Positions 1 to 8,204 of a stretch of 47,027 nucleotides of DNA are shown piece by piece (positions within the stretch are counted from its first letter, which is position 1; every line of letters starts with the position of its first letter). The notes beneath the pieces were generated by a model, which had not been told where the DNA came from, made no database searches, and saw only the letters and a list, made by a program, of their open reading frames with translations. A program made the position numbers and the translations under genes. The DNA comes from a bacterium (GTDB lineage Bacteria; CLD3; SB21), in contig JAIBAF010000024.1 in assembly GCA_019695335.1 (NCBI GenBank), positions 1 to 47,027 on the forward strand, given 5' to 3'.

Positions 1-59
1 TCATCCTGTGCGGCTAAAGACACGGCGGCAAACAGGAAAATTAAAATTTTGAAGTTCAT
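1..59 (-). CDS. Secreted protein, N-terminal fragment only
   Basis: The reverse complement gives an ATG at 59-57 followed by MNFKILIFLFAAVSLAAQD and then the window edge. This is a classic Sec signal peptide: a Lys near the N-terminus, a hydrophobic core and a small-residue AxA-like end (SLAAQ). The product is therefore probably exported to the periplasm or outer membrane. No clear Shine-Dalgarno is seen before the ATG. Nothing of the mature protein is visible, so no function can be given. It is divergent from the HIRAN gene at 286. Confidence 0.6.
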   Translation of the reverse strand, partial: MNFKILIFLFAAVSLAAQD

Positions 60-197
60 GGAACCAGGTTTGTATAAGTCTTGGGTCTGAGGTAGATAAG
101 TTTAACGAAGAAGGGAATTGGAAGCAACGGGGAAATTACAATCAGCCTGTGTTCAGTATGCAATAATAAGCCATAGATTGCGCAACAAAAATATAAC

Positions 198-226
198 TTG
201 ATTTACCCTGCCGGAGGTGCTATCTT
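198..226 (+). promoter_or_regulatory. Candidate sigma70-like promoter for the 286-3756 run
   Basis: A TTGATT element (198-203) and a TATCTT element (221-226) are separated by exactly 17 bases, upstream of a gene with a strong GGAGG ribosome site at 273-277. The remainder of 60-285 shows nothing else recognisable. Assigned by eye only. Confidence 0.4.
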
Positions 227-285
227 TTATTAATCCATTCTGCTTCGTTTACGGATTTATTTTTTAATTTTTTTGGAGGAGCTGA

Positions 286-1419
286 ATGAAATCTAAGCTG
301 CCCCACCTAAAAATTCCCGTCGTTCGTTATTATCTGGTGCATCTTTATACTGAATTTTCTTTACAATCTTCCCCCTTTACTAACATTTTTGCCTCTTTTG
401 CTCAAACCGAATATTCGCAGCTTTTTCTGACGGAAGTGTCTACTTTCCAGCAGAAAGAAACGAAAAAAACGCATCGGTTTAACAGCAAGTCCAGTTTGCC
501 GCTGGATCAATTTGAGACCGTCGATACGTTTACGATTGAATTGGATAACCAGTCTTTTCTTGAAATGGTCGTATTGGAATATAAAGATCTTCCGGGCGAT
601 TCGGTTTTGGCCGACTTATCGGAGGAATTGATTGAATCGTTTGAGATCATTTATTTATTCGCCAAAGGCGCGATTTATCCCGGTATTCATCGGCTTGAAA
701 TGCTGATCGATAGTGGCATTACGGCGATGGTTCCGGTGCGTGAATTTTTATCCCGCGTTCTCCCGGACAAACTGAAAATCAATATTCTGGCTGAATACCA
801 GTTAATGAATTTTGATGAAAAGCCTGAAGACTATATCGATTTCAATCTCATCTGGTTTTTAGGCAAAATGGATTTGCCCAGCGTTGATAAATTTTTGCAG
901 GAAGAAGAATTAAGGCAGGAACAGGAGCCATTTCTCGAAAATGCAGAGGAGGAAAAGGATTCTCCGGAACAGCCGATCGACGATTCTTCCGAACCATGGA
1001 AGGAAGACGACGAAGCGGAGTTTTCTGAAAGCGAATCGGAACCCGATCCTGTTGATCGCACGATCAAAATCGAGTTGGAAAACGAACTTAAAAAATTCTA
1101 TCTCGCCGAAATGCGTTTTTTTACACGCGTAGTTGGAGTTCGGCATTATGATATTAATCTAGACGATTTATCCGAAAGCTCACGCGTGATGCTCGTTCCG
1201 GAGCCCGGCAATCCGCACGATCCTTTTGCCGTATCGGTTCAAACCGCCGAAGGCAAGATGATCGGATACCTCAAAAAAGAACTTTCCGAAATCATGTACG
1301 ACGAAATCCGTAAAGGCGTTTTATACCGCGCCACGGTAGCGAAAGTGCTGCCGGAGATGCTCGATTCCAATTCGCGCGTCAACCTGATGATCGAAAAAGT
1401 CATGTATCATTTTAATTGA
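286..1419 (+). CDS. HIRAN-domain protein with acidic linker
   Basis: A 377-residue protein preceded by a strong GGAGG site (273-277). The C-terminal part (about residues 277-355) reads as a HIRAN domain: a strand reading RVVGVRHYD, then LVPEPGNPHDPFAVSV, then GYLKKEL. This matches the family pattern of GV..Y, an EP.NP.DP.A core and GY.....L. HIRAN domains bind DNA ends or modified DNA, and in bacteria occur alone or with nucleases and helicases. Residues about 205-262 form a highly acidic, low-complexity linker. The N-terminal 200 residues are not recognised, and no helicase or nuclease motif is visible. It is followed after 24 bases by the glutaminase gene, so co-transcription is likely. Confidence 0.7.
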   Translation: MKSKLPHLKIPVVRYYLVHLYTEFSLQSSPFTNIFASFAQTEYSQLFLTEVSTFQQKETKKTHRFNSKSSLPLDQFETVDTFTIELDNQSFLEMVVLEYKDLPGDSVLADLSEELIESFEIIYLFAKGAIYPGIHRLEMLIDSGITAMVPVREFLSRVLPDKLKINILAEYQLMNFDEKPEDYIDFNLIWFLGKMDLPSVDKFLQEEELRQEQEPFLENAEEEKDSPEQPIDDSSEPWKEDDEAEFSESESEPDPVDRTIKIELENELKKFYLAEMRFFTRVVGVRHYDINLDDLSESSRVMLVPEPGNPHDPFAVSVQTAEGKMIGYLKKELSEIMYDEIRKGVLYRATVAKVLPEMLDSNSRVNLMIEKVMYHFN

Positions 1420-1443
1420 TTCCCCACCTATTATAATTTTTCC

Positions 1444-2361
1444 ATGCAAGACATTTTATTGAATGCGGTTGAATATGCCCGGACTTTTATCCGTCGTGGA
1501 AAAGTGGCCACGTATATTCCTGAATTAGCCAAAGCGAATCCGGATCATTTGGGCGTTTGTGTACACATGGCTGACGGGCAAACGTATACGGCCGGCGACG
1601 TGACGGTCCCGTTTACCATTCAAAGCATTTCAAAAATTTTTTCGTTGACGTATGTGATCAACCACTTTGGACAGAAAAAATTATTGAATCACGTTGGTCT
1701 CGAACCGAGCGGCAATCCTTTTTATTCACTGGTACAATTGGAATACGAAGATGGAAAGCCGAGAAATCCTTTTATTAACGCCGGCGCCATAGCCGTAACA
1801 AGCCTGATCGAGGGTTCAACGGCGCCAGAAAAATTTAATCATTTGCTCGAATTTGTAAAAAAAATTTCAAACCATTCGGATCTTTCGATGGACGAAACTG
1901 TTTACCGCTCGGAATATCAGACCAGTCATCGTAACCGTGCGGTCGGACATTTTATGAAGCATTTCGACAAAATCGACGGTGACGTCGATGCGGCTGTTGA
2001 TGCATACTTCCGGCAATGTTCGATCGTGATGACGTGTGAGCAGTTGGCACAAGCGTGTGTGTTCCTTGCCAACGACGGCAAAAGCAGCAGTTCCGATCAA
2101 ATCGTTACGACGACGGATACGGTAAAATTTGTTAATGCTATGATGACAATGTGCGGCCTTTATGACGGGTCGGGAGCTTTTGCAAGCCGCGTCGGTTTGC
2201 CGGGAAAAAGCGGCGTTGGCGGCGGTATTGTAGCGATCGTTCCGGGTGAAATGGCCATAGCGGTGTTCGGACCGGCACTCGACGAAAAAGGAAACAGTCT
2301 CGGCGGCATTAAAATTCTCGAAAATCTATCGCATGATTTAAGTTTATCCGTTTTCGGATAA
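1444..2361 (+). CDS. glsA: Glutaminase
   Basis: 305 residues, the usual length of the serine-dependent bacterial glutaminases, which share the beta-lactamase fold and hydrolyse L-glutamine to glutamate and ammonia (EC 3.5.1.2) in the cytoplasm. The catalytic SxxK motif is seen as QSISKIFSL (Ser61, Lys64). The family signatures NPFINAGAIAV and PGKSGVGGGIVA are both present, the second being the KSG-like triad near the C-terminus. There is no signal peptide. The ATG has no strong ribosome site, which fits translation following the HIRAN gene 24 bases upstream. The next gene starts 21 bases downstream. Identification is confident; a physiological role such as acid resistance or nitrogen scavenging is not shown by the context. 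Confidence 0.93.
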   Translation: MQDILLNAVEYARTFIRRGKVATYIPELAKANPDHLGVCVHMADGQTYTAGDVTVPFTIQSISKIFSLTYVINHFGQKKLLNHVGLEPSGNPFYSLVQLEYEDGKPRNPFINAGAIAVTSLIEGSTAPEKFNHLLEFVKKISNHSDLSMDETVYRSEYQTSHRNRAVGHFMKHFDKIDGDVDAAVDAYFRQCSIVMTCEQLAQACVFLANDGKSSSSDQIVTTTDTVKFVNAMMTMCGLYDGSGAFASRVGLPGKSGVGGGIVAIVPGEMAIAVFGPALDEKGNSLGGIKILENLSHDLSLSVFG

Positions 2362-2382
2362 AAAGTGGGTGCCTGATTTATC

Positions 2383-3756
2383 ATGAAATTTCAATCTATC
2401 GGCGGCGCAAAACATATCGGAGCCAACTCACATTTTCTTCAGCTTGATCGCATCGGAATGTTACTTGACGCCGGGATGCATCCCGTTCGTTATGGTTATG
2501 AATCTCTTCCTTCATTCGATCATGTTCGCGATCACCTGATTGATGCGATTCTGGTTACCCACTGTCATCTTGATCATATAGGCGCCTTGCCGATGGCCAT
2601 TAAAAATTTTCCGCATTCACGCATTTTCATGACGTATGCTTCGAGTTTTCTGTATTCCACGTTGTTGCATAATACCGTGACGGTCATGAAGCTGCTCAAA
2701 GAAGAAAAAGACATTCTTGAATATCCGCTATATTCTCATGAAGATGTTGATCTTGTTTCATACATCGTGCAAGGAATGAAATTTGACAAATCTTTTAAAA
2801 TTTACGGCCACGAAAACACGCATGACGGGATCGAAGGAAAATGGTATCCGGCCGGGCATACGCTTGGAGCGGGAGGATTGTATTTGCATGGGCGCGAAGG
2901 ACGCGTTTTTTATACCGGTGACACATCAGCGTCCAATCAATTTTTAATTCGTGGAGCGATCAACCCGAAAGATCCGGTTGACGTACTGATCTCGGAATGC
3001 ACGCTTGGCGCCAATGAAGAAGCGGAGTCCATCAAACGAAAACAGGAAGTTCAGTCGCTAATAAAAATTCTTAATGAAACATTCGATAAAAAAGGTTCCG
3101 TATTGATCCCGGCGTTTGCACTGGGAAAAACGCAGGAAATGCTTTGGCTGGTCAATAATTTGAAACAACGAAAGCTTATTCCTGACGCCGATATTTATGT
3201 TTCAGGAATGGGACGCGCTATTGCACGGATTTATGATTTGACGATTGAGTACAGTCATCGTGTCGACGACCAATATTTTTTCGATGATGTAGAATTTAAT
3301 GTGATCGATCAACAAGACATTTTGTCTCACGGGTTATGGCTGAAGAGGCCTTCGGTTATTATTGCAAGTTCAGGCATGATGCACGAGAACACGCCATCCT
3401 ATTGGCTCGCTTATAAGATGATGCGTGAACAGCAGCACACGATTTGTTTTGTTGGATATACCAGTCCGGATTCTGCCGCGCATGTCGTTGCTCATAGTAA
3501 AAAACACGAATCAATCACTTTACCAGGACTCACCGAACCGGTACCGAGAAATTGCCGGATTGAACGCGTGCACTTCAGCGGGCATTCTACCCGACAGGAA
3601 ATCTTAAAAATGATTCAGGATATCAATCCGAAGAAATTAGTGCTGGTGCATGGTGGAAATGATACGGCTTTGGAATGGATGCAAGAACAAGTAAAAGATT
3701 GGAATGCTAAAACTGAAGTGTTTTTACCGGAAATTGGGGAAACTGTGAAATTATGA
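2383..3756 (+). CDS. MBL-fold / beta-CASP metallohydrolase (CPSF/YSH1-like)
   Basis: A 457-residue metallo-beta-lactamase fold protein. The signature THCHLDHIGALP supplies His60, His62, Asp64 and His65. Further metal ligands are seen in PAGHTLGAGG and YTGDTS, and ISECTLG follows as is typical of the CPSF73-like group. The C-terminal part has the beta-CASP features VHFSGHSTRQE and LVHGG. Members of this group (COG1236) are nucleases acting on RNA or DNA. No KH domain is present, so it is not an RNase J. It is the third gene of the HIRAN-glsA-MBL run and converges on the next gene with a 16-base gap. RNA processing is inferred from the family only. Confidence 0.85.
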   Translation: MKFQSIGGAKHIGANSHFLQLDRIGMLLDAGMHPVRYGYESLPSFDHVRDHLIDAILVTHCHLDHIGALPMAIKNFPHSRIFMTYASSFLYSTLLHNTVTVMKLLKEEKDILEYPLYSHEDVDLVSYIVQGMKFDKSFKIYGHENTHDGIEGKWYPAGHTLGAGGLYLHGREGRVFYTGDTSASNQFLIRGAINPKDPVDVLISECTLGANEEAESIKRKQEVQSLIKILNETFDKKGSVLIPAFALGKTQEMLWLVNNLKQRKLIPDADIYVSGMGRAIARIYDLTIEYSHRVDDQYFFDDVEFNVIDQQDILSHGLWLKRPSVIIASSGMMHENTPSYWLAYKMMREQQHTICFVGYTSPDSAAHVVAHSKKHESITLPGLTEPVPRNCRIERVHFSGHSTRQEILKMIQDINPKKLVLVHGGNDTALEWMQEQVKDWNAKTEVFLPEIGETVKL

Positions 3757-3772
3757 AAAATGTTTTTAAGGT

Positions 3773-4546
3773 TTATTCAAATTCAAAAATTTTTCTGGAA
3801 TTACCTAAATCTTTAGCTGCCGGAGTTAGTCGCGCATTTTTAGGAACCCAAATTTTTTTCTTCGCCCGAATGGCCTTCCACACGTGAGCCTCCGTAATCA
3901 AGACAAATTGATTATTTCCTTTCAAAGTCAAATCTAGGTCTAAAAACCTGGATGGTAATTTTTCAACGGTTGAAGTTGGAGACTCTGCCGCTTTTGCAGA
4001 CAACGAGGAAACCACATACACCAGGTCATTTTCTTTAAGTAAAGCGCCGGCGGCTTCCTCTTTACTCAAAATACAATATCCTTTTTCAAGAGTTGATGCT
4101 ACGCGGACATCACCAAAAATAGTTGGTCTTGACGTGTTCGCTGCCACGAAAACTGTTTTGGAAGAATCCAGACCGAGAGATTTTGATTCTTCACCGTTTA
4201 GGAACAGTGTGCGTGGAATAAGTTGAAGCTTTCCTGAGAAATTAATTTCTTTGCCTCGTGAAATAAGTTTGATTGCAAGCCGCAAAAATTGAACATCTTT
4301 GGAATTGATAATAGTCGAAGCGTCGATTTTAAGCTTTTCAGAATCAGTTGGCGTCAACTCAAGCCGGTCTTCGTCGGAAGCTATAATTTTATCGATGGTA
4401 ATTGATGCGCTACCGTGTTGAATAACGGCGTTTTCGCCGAAAAGATTTTTCATTTCTCCAAAAAGATCGGAATAGTCTTTACGATTCAGATACAAGTGCG
4501 AATCGATGAGTCGAACCTGAAAATACCGCACGGGCAGACCTGACAC
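3773..4546 (-). CDS. Degenerate PduL-like protein with extra C-terminal module
   Basis: A 257-residue protein that aligns by eye with phosphate propanoyltransferase PduL along most of its length. SHLYLNRKDYSDLFG (16-30) matches PduL RHIHLxxxDYxxLF, LELTPTDSEKLKI (62-74) matches VEISxTDAxxLGI, and residues 110-134 match the region holding the second HIHM motif. KGYCILSKEEAAGA (155-168) matches HIDTDEANAA. The zinc and phosphate-site histidines are mostly gone: HIHL has become HLYL, HIHM has become TLFL, and HxD has become YCI. The tail TEAHVWKAIRAKKKIWVP (219-236), then LTPAAKDLG, resembles a module of microcompartment-associated proteins. The start is a GTG without a ribosome site; a second GTG at 4531 has a better AGG-rich leader. 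It is probably not an active phosphotransacylase. No shell-protein gene is visible. Confidence 0.55.
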   Translation of the reverse strand: MSGLPVRYFQVRLIDSHLYLNRKDYSDLFGEMKNLFGENAVIQHGSASITIDKIIASDEDRLELTPTDSEKLKIDASTIINSKDVQFLRLAIKLISRGKEINFSGKLQLIPRTLFLNGEESKSLGLDSSKTVFVAANTSRPTIFGDVRVASTLEKGYCILSKEEAAGALLKENDLVYVVSSLSAKAAESPTSTVEKLPSRFLDLDLTLKGNNQFVLITEAHVWKAIRAKKKIWVPKNARLTPAAKDLGNSRKIFEFE

Positions 4547-4573
4547 AGGTTGGATTTAACATTAAATTTGACT

Positions 4574-4602
4574 ATTTTACCAAAAAATTTGTCAGTATTC
4601 AA
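4574..4602 (-). promoter_or_regulatory. Candidate promoter of the PduL-like gene
   Basis: On the minus strand, TTGAAT (4602-4597) and TAAAAT (4579-4574) lie 17 bases apart. This would start transcription about 20 bases before the GTG at 4546. The 68-base gap to rluD is very AT-rich and must also serve the plus strand, where no equally good element was found. Confidence 0.4.
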
Positions 4603-4614
4603 TTATCTTTTTAA

Positions 4615-5568
4615 ATGCGTAGAACTCAAATCATCGTAGCGGCGAACCAGCGAACGGAACGTTTGGATGCTTTTCTCTCGCGGCAAATTGAGAATATTTC
4701 ACGCTCTCGCGTGCAGCAATTGATCGACTTGCACATGATCCTTGTCAACAAAAAGGTTGTAGCTAAATCGTATAAGATCCGGCCAAAAGATGTGATCGAT
4801 GTGACCTTGCCGCTTCCTGAAAAAGTAGAAGCACAAGCGGAGGATATTCCAATAAAAATAATTTATGAAGACAACGATATTTTGATTGTGAACAAATCGG
4901 CCGGCATGGTCGTGCATCCGGCGTTTTCGAATTATACCGGAACGTTGGTGAATGCGCTGCTGCATCACATTAAAGATTTGTCGGGAATAAATGGTGAGTT
5001 GCGGCCGGGCATCGTTCATCGCATTGACAAAGACACAAGCGGATTGCTGCTGGTGGCCAAACACGATAAAGCCCATCGCTATTTAAGCAGTTTATTTCGT
5101 GCGCATAAAATCGATCGGGAATATTGGGCAATTGTCTGGGGAAAATTAAAACACAAAAAAGGAAAGATTGAAGGCGCTATCGGACGGAGCACCAAAGACC
5201 GAAAAAAATTTGCGGTAACTTCAGATGGCAAACACGCGGTTACGCATTATGAAGTTATCGATGCATATGATTTTTTGAGTTTAATCCGTTTACATCTGGA
5301 AACAGGCCGGACGCATCAGATCAGAGTTCACATGGCTCATCTCGGACATCCGGTTTTTGGCGATAAAACGTACGGCGGTGATAATGTAAATTTATCCGGC
5401 GCAGAAAAAAAGAAACGGCAAATGGCTGAGAATCTTTTATCATTGATGCCGCGCCAGGCTTTGCATGCAAAAACATTAGGATTCATGCATCCCACGACGC
5501 GTAAACATGTATCGTTCGATTCGGAATTGCCGGAAGATTTCAAAAATACTCTTAAAAAGTTGAAATAA
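4615..5568 (+). CDS. rluD: Ribosomal large subunit pseudouridine synthase, RluD type
   Basis: 317 residues, close to the 325 typical of RluD/RluA-family enzymes that isomerise uridines in 23S rRNA. An N-terminal S4 RNA-binding domain (about residues 15-75, RLDAFLSRQ...SRSRVQQLID) precedes the catalytic domain. The catalytic signature HRIDKDTSGLLLVAK is present, with Asp138 as the predicted nucleophile. ETGRTHQIRVHMAHLGHPVFGD and the late LHAKTLGF motif complete the family pattern. The S4 plus RluA-like architecture points to RluD rather than RluA, but the target positions cannot be read from sequence. It converges with the DinB-like gene 5 bases away. Confidence 0.9.
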   Translation: MRRTQIIVAANQRTERLDAFLSRQIENISRSRVQQLIDLHMILVNKKVVAKSYKIRPKDVIDVTLPLPEKVEAQAEDIPIKIIYEDNDILIVNKSAGMVVHPAFSNYTGTLVNALLHHIKDLSGINGELRPGIVHRIDKDTSGLLLVAKHDKAHRYLSSLFRAHKIDREYWAIVWGKLKHKKGKIEGAIGRSTKDRKKFAVTSDGKHAVTHYEVIDAYDFLSLIRLHLETGRTHQIRVHMAHLGHPVFGDKTYGGDNVNLSGAEKKKRQMAENLLSLMPRQALHAKTLGFMHPTTRKHVSFDSELPEDFKNTLKKLK

Positions 5569-5573
5569 TTTTT

Positions 5574-6071
5574 CTATCGTAATTGTGTTGTCCACTTTTC
5601 TCTCTGTCTCGGATCGGCTCCTGAAAATATCTGATTCAAATGGTGTTGCAAATGACGAACATAATCTTCAGCGATGAATTGCAATGTCGCCGGCGACGGA
5701 TATCCCATATCGCATGTGTTATTTAATTTGGTTTTGTCAATATGAGCGATTACATGTGCAAGATGATGGTTATAGTAATACCAGGTATTAATAATGTCTT
5801 CCCATTGTTTGTCTTTATAGTGCTGAGCTTTGACCCAATGTTCTTGAGTATATCGAAATTCTCCTAAATCTTTAACTTCCTGCATGCGGACAAACCGTTG
5901 GTGATTATTAGCTGCCGAATCGATCAAATGTCCCAAAATTTCTTTAATCGACCATTTGTCGTTGTAAAGCTTTTCAGATGCTTGTAATTCAGTTATCGCC
6001 AGCAGTTTTGGTCTGGCTTCATTCAAGACTTGTAATAAATTTTTTGAAACGTTGTACATAGATTCTCTCAC
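5574..6071 (-). CDS. DinB-like / DUF664-type four-helix protein
   Basis: A 165-residue helical protein with the DinB-superfamily pattern: an early LLAITELQASEKLYNDKWSI segment, then EILGHLIDSAANNHQRFVRM and a C-terminal YVRHLQHHLNQIF helix. The spaced histidines (GHLID, HH near the end) fit the three-histidine metal site of these bundles. Members include thiol-dependent S-transferases and stress-associated proteins of unknown reaction. The start is the ATG of MRESMYNV, but the second ATG four codons later is also possible. Nothing in the context specifies a substrate. Confidence 0.75.
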   Translation of the reverse strand: MRESMYNVSKNLLQVLNEARPKLLAITELQASEKLYNDKWSIKEILGHLIDSAANNHQRFVRMQEVKDLGEFRYTQEHWVKAQHYKDKQWEDIINTWYYYNHHLAHVIAHIDKTKLNNTCDMGYPSPATLQFIAEDYVRHLQHHLNQIFSGADPRQREKWTTQLR

Positions 6072-6151
6072 TTTTATAGTCTGATCAAAAATACATCAGG
6101 CATGATTTTAAATGCAACTTTTTTTGTAAGCGAAGACATAAAAAAATGCCG

Positions 6152-6179
6152 TTGAAATCGCACGAAATATCGCTATATT
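6152..6179 (+). promoter_or_regulatory. Candidate promoter for the 662-residue protein gene
   Basis: TTGAAA (6152-6157) and TATATT (6174-6179) are separated by 16 bases, ending 36 bases before the ATG at 6216. It lies in a 144-base gap between divergent genes. Confidence 0.45.
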
Positions 6180-6215
6180 AAAATATCTCCGTCATTAAGA
6201 GCACTGACCCTTGCT

Positions 6216-8204
6216 ATGACAACATCAAAAAACTCTGAGTTAGAGAAGATCGAAGAGCTTCTCCAACTCGACATACGCAATAAGCCCAACGATCATTTTA
6301 TAAAAACGTTCCTTCGCCAGATCGAACCGCTTTCAACGTCTATCCACAAAACTTTCCGTACCAATCTCAGCAGTGCATTGATTGAGCGTGAAGGCGCTCA
6401 GAAAGGCCATCTTAAAATCGAAGCAATGATGCAAATGCTCGATTTTAGCAAGTTTCAGGTTTGGTTAACTGAAAACGGCATTTCTGACAAATCGGCGCGT
6501 AATATTATCGAAGGCCTTCAAATTCGGTCAACCGAAGAAACCGGCCGAATTATTCACAGCGAAAGTTATCATGATTATGAGCGTAAAGAAATTTCCGAAA
6601 TGTTGATGGAAACGGATATCGGCGAAGAAGATGCGGCTACGTTTATCGAGGTTGTTGAAAACACAGAATTGAGCGTCGGCGAGATCATTCATCGCGTTTT
6701 CAAATTGAATTATATAGCTGAGAATGCTGCTCGTCAAGAAGCGCTTCGCGGTCGAATGAATCTCAAAGAAATAGTGGTACTCTATCTCCATACGGTTTTA
6801 CAGGTGGTTATCAGCGAGTACGGCCTCGATGAAGAGATGATTTTAGAAATCAGCAACCGCATCGCTTTGTCCAACAACATGAAACGTCAATTCATGATCG
6901 TGCAGCAACTTGAACGTTATTTCTTCGGACTTACAACGCATGATATGCACGAAAAAGGCAAAGATTTCTGGATTCGGCTGATCAATGAATATGAACTTAA
7001 AATTGCGCTCGAACAATATATCACACAGGACAAAGTCGAAAAATCGGATATGGAAATTGCTGAACTTTACACGGAAGCTCATCACTTATTTGACGACGTC
7101 AGCGAGCTGAAAGACGAAACTCTGGCAATCATATCGATTACTTACCGTTTGGACAATCCTGAAGAGCGCGGGCATAGTGCCGAGGAATTGTTGGCCATTA
7201 TCGATCAGATAAAATTGCTGACCAAAGAATTTTCCCCGCTGATGATTCTCACACGAGACATTTTTTCATTTTTCGAAATTCTCGGTGAATGCGATCACAA
7301 CAATCGTTTTTTCAGAGAAACGATCCTGAAATTCCGGCTTCGCTTAAAAAAACTGGCCGATGCCAAAGAAAAATCCGGAGACCGTATTACGTTGGCCAAT
7401 CTTGTTTTAACGTATTTGTATTCGCGCCTCGATGCGTATTTAGATGAATATGACGTCAATGAAGAAAGCGTATTAGAGGGTATACGCAATCGCCTTTCTC
7501 AATGCAATGATTTTGAGCGGCAATTTGCCATCGTTGATTTGATTGAAGACCATATTTTTTCAAATCCCGGACTGCTTCAGATTGTCGACGGCAATTACTG
7601 GCCGGAACTGATCAATACGTTTGAGCTCAACATTATTTTGGAAATTTACGTGCGGCGTGGATACCTGGTTGCAGAAAATGACAGCATGACTAAAAATCAA
7701 ATGCTGGATCACGTACAATCGCGCATCAACAGCATCGATGATATTGTCGTAAAAAGCCTGACAGTCACGTTTTTGACGGCGCAATTATCCGCACTTCTTG
7801 ATCAGTCAAAAGAAAATCGATTAACCATTACAGAAGTTTCCAAAACCATTGATCATCTTCGCAGCGATGCGTCGATGGCCGCAAAACAGCTTCAGCTACA
7901 AAGTCATATAAAACGCGAATTGTTAAGCGTACTGACGGAACGTGTTTTTCGTTTGGAAACAATTCAAAAAGCCTTCGATGGCCAAAGCAGCGATCTGATA
8001 AGCCGTTTGGACGAAGTGACGGTTGGATTCAGAACGCGCCGTGATAATTTAATCGAAGGTAAAATGGATCCGAAAGTTCTTGAAGAAGATATCCGTCAAT
8101 ATCTTAACGATACGCGCGTGGTGGGATTGATCGAAGACGCAGAAAAAGAATACAAAGAACAACTGCAATCACATTCCCGCGAAAAAAGCTCCTCAAAGCA
8201 TTAA
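6216..8204 (+). CDS. Large helical protein with internal duplication, function unknown
   Basis: A 662-residue soluble protein without signal peptide or membrane segment, rich in Leu, Glu and Ile and predicted almost entirely helical. Two copies of a module of about 90 residues are recognisable, at about 181-270 and 389-480. Both read [VL]LxYL...L..Y..DEY/SEYG.[DN]EE..LE.I.NR[LI]..[CN]N..[EK]RQF.IV..[LI]E..[FI]F, then FW/YWxxLIN.[FY]EL.I.LE.Y[IV]. A coiled-coil-like tail ends the protein. It shares its last 4 bases, tail to tail, with the phosphatase gene. No known domain was recognised. The expressed length and the conservation between modules argue for a real gene. Confidence 0.75.
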   Translation: MTTSKNSELEKIEELLQLDIRNKPNDHFIKTFLRQIEPLSTSIHKTFRTNLSSALIEREGAQKGHLKIEAMMQMLDFSKFQVWLTENGISDKSARNIIEGLQIRSTEETGRIIHSESYHDYERKEISEMLMETDIGEEDAATFIEVVENTELSVGEIIHRVFKLNYIAENAARQEALRGRMNLKEIVVLYLHTVLQVVISEYGLDEEMILEISNRIALSNNMKRQFMIVQQLERYFFGLTTHDMHEKGKDFWIRLINEYELKIALEQYITQDKVEKSDMEIAELYTEAHHLFDDVSELKDETLAIISITYRLDNPEERGHSAEELLAIIDQIKLLTKEFSPLMILTRDIFSFFEILGECDHNNRFFRETILKFRLRLKKLADAKEKSGDRITLANLVLTYLYSRLDAYLDEYDVNEESVLEGIRNRLSQCNDFERQFAIVDLIEDHIFSNPGLLQIVDGNYWPELINTFELNIILEIYVRRGYLVAENDSMTKNQMLDHVQSRINSIDDIVVKSLTVTFLTAQLSALLDQSKENRLTITEVSKTIDHLRSDASMAAKQLQLQSHIKRELLSVLTERVFRLETIQKAFDGQSSDLISRLDEVTVGFRTRRDNLIEGKMDPKVLEEDIRQYLNDTRVVGLIEDAEKEYKEQLQSHSREKSSSKH

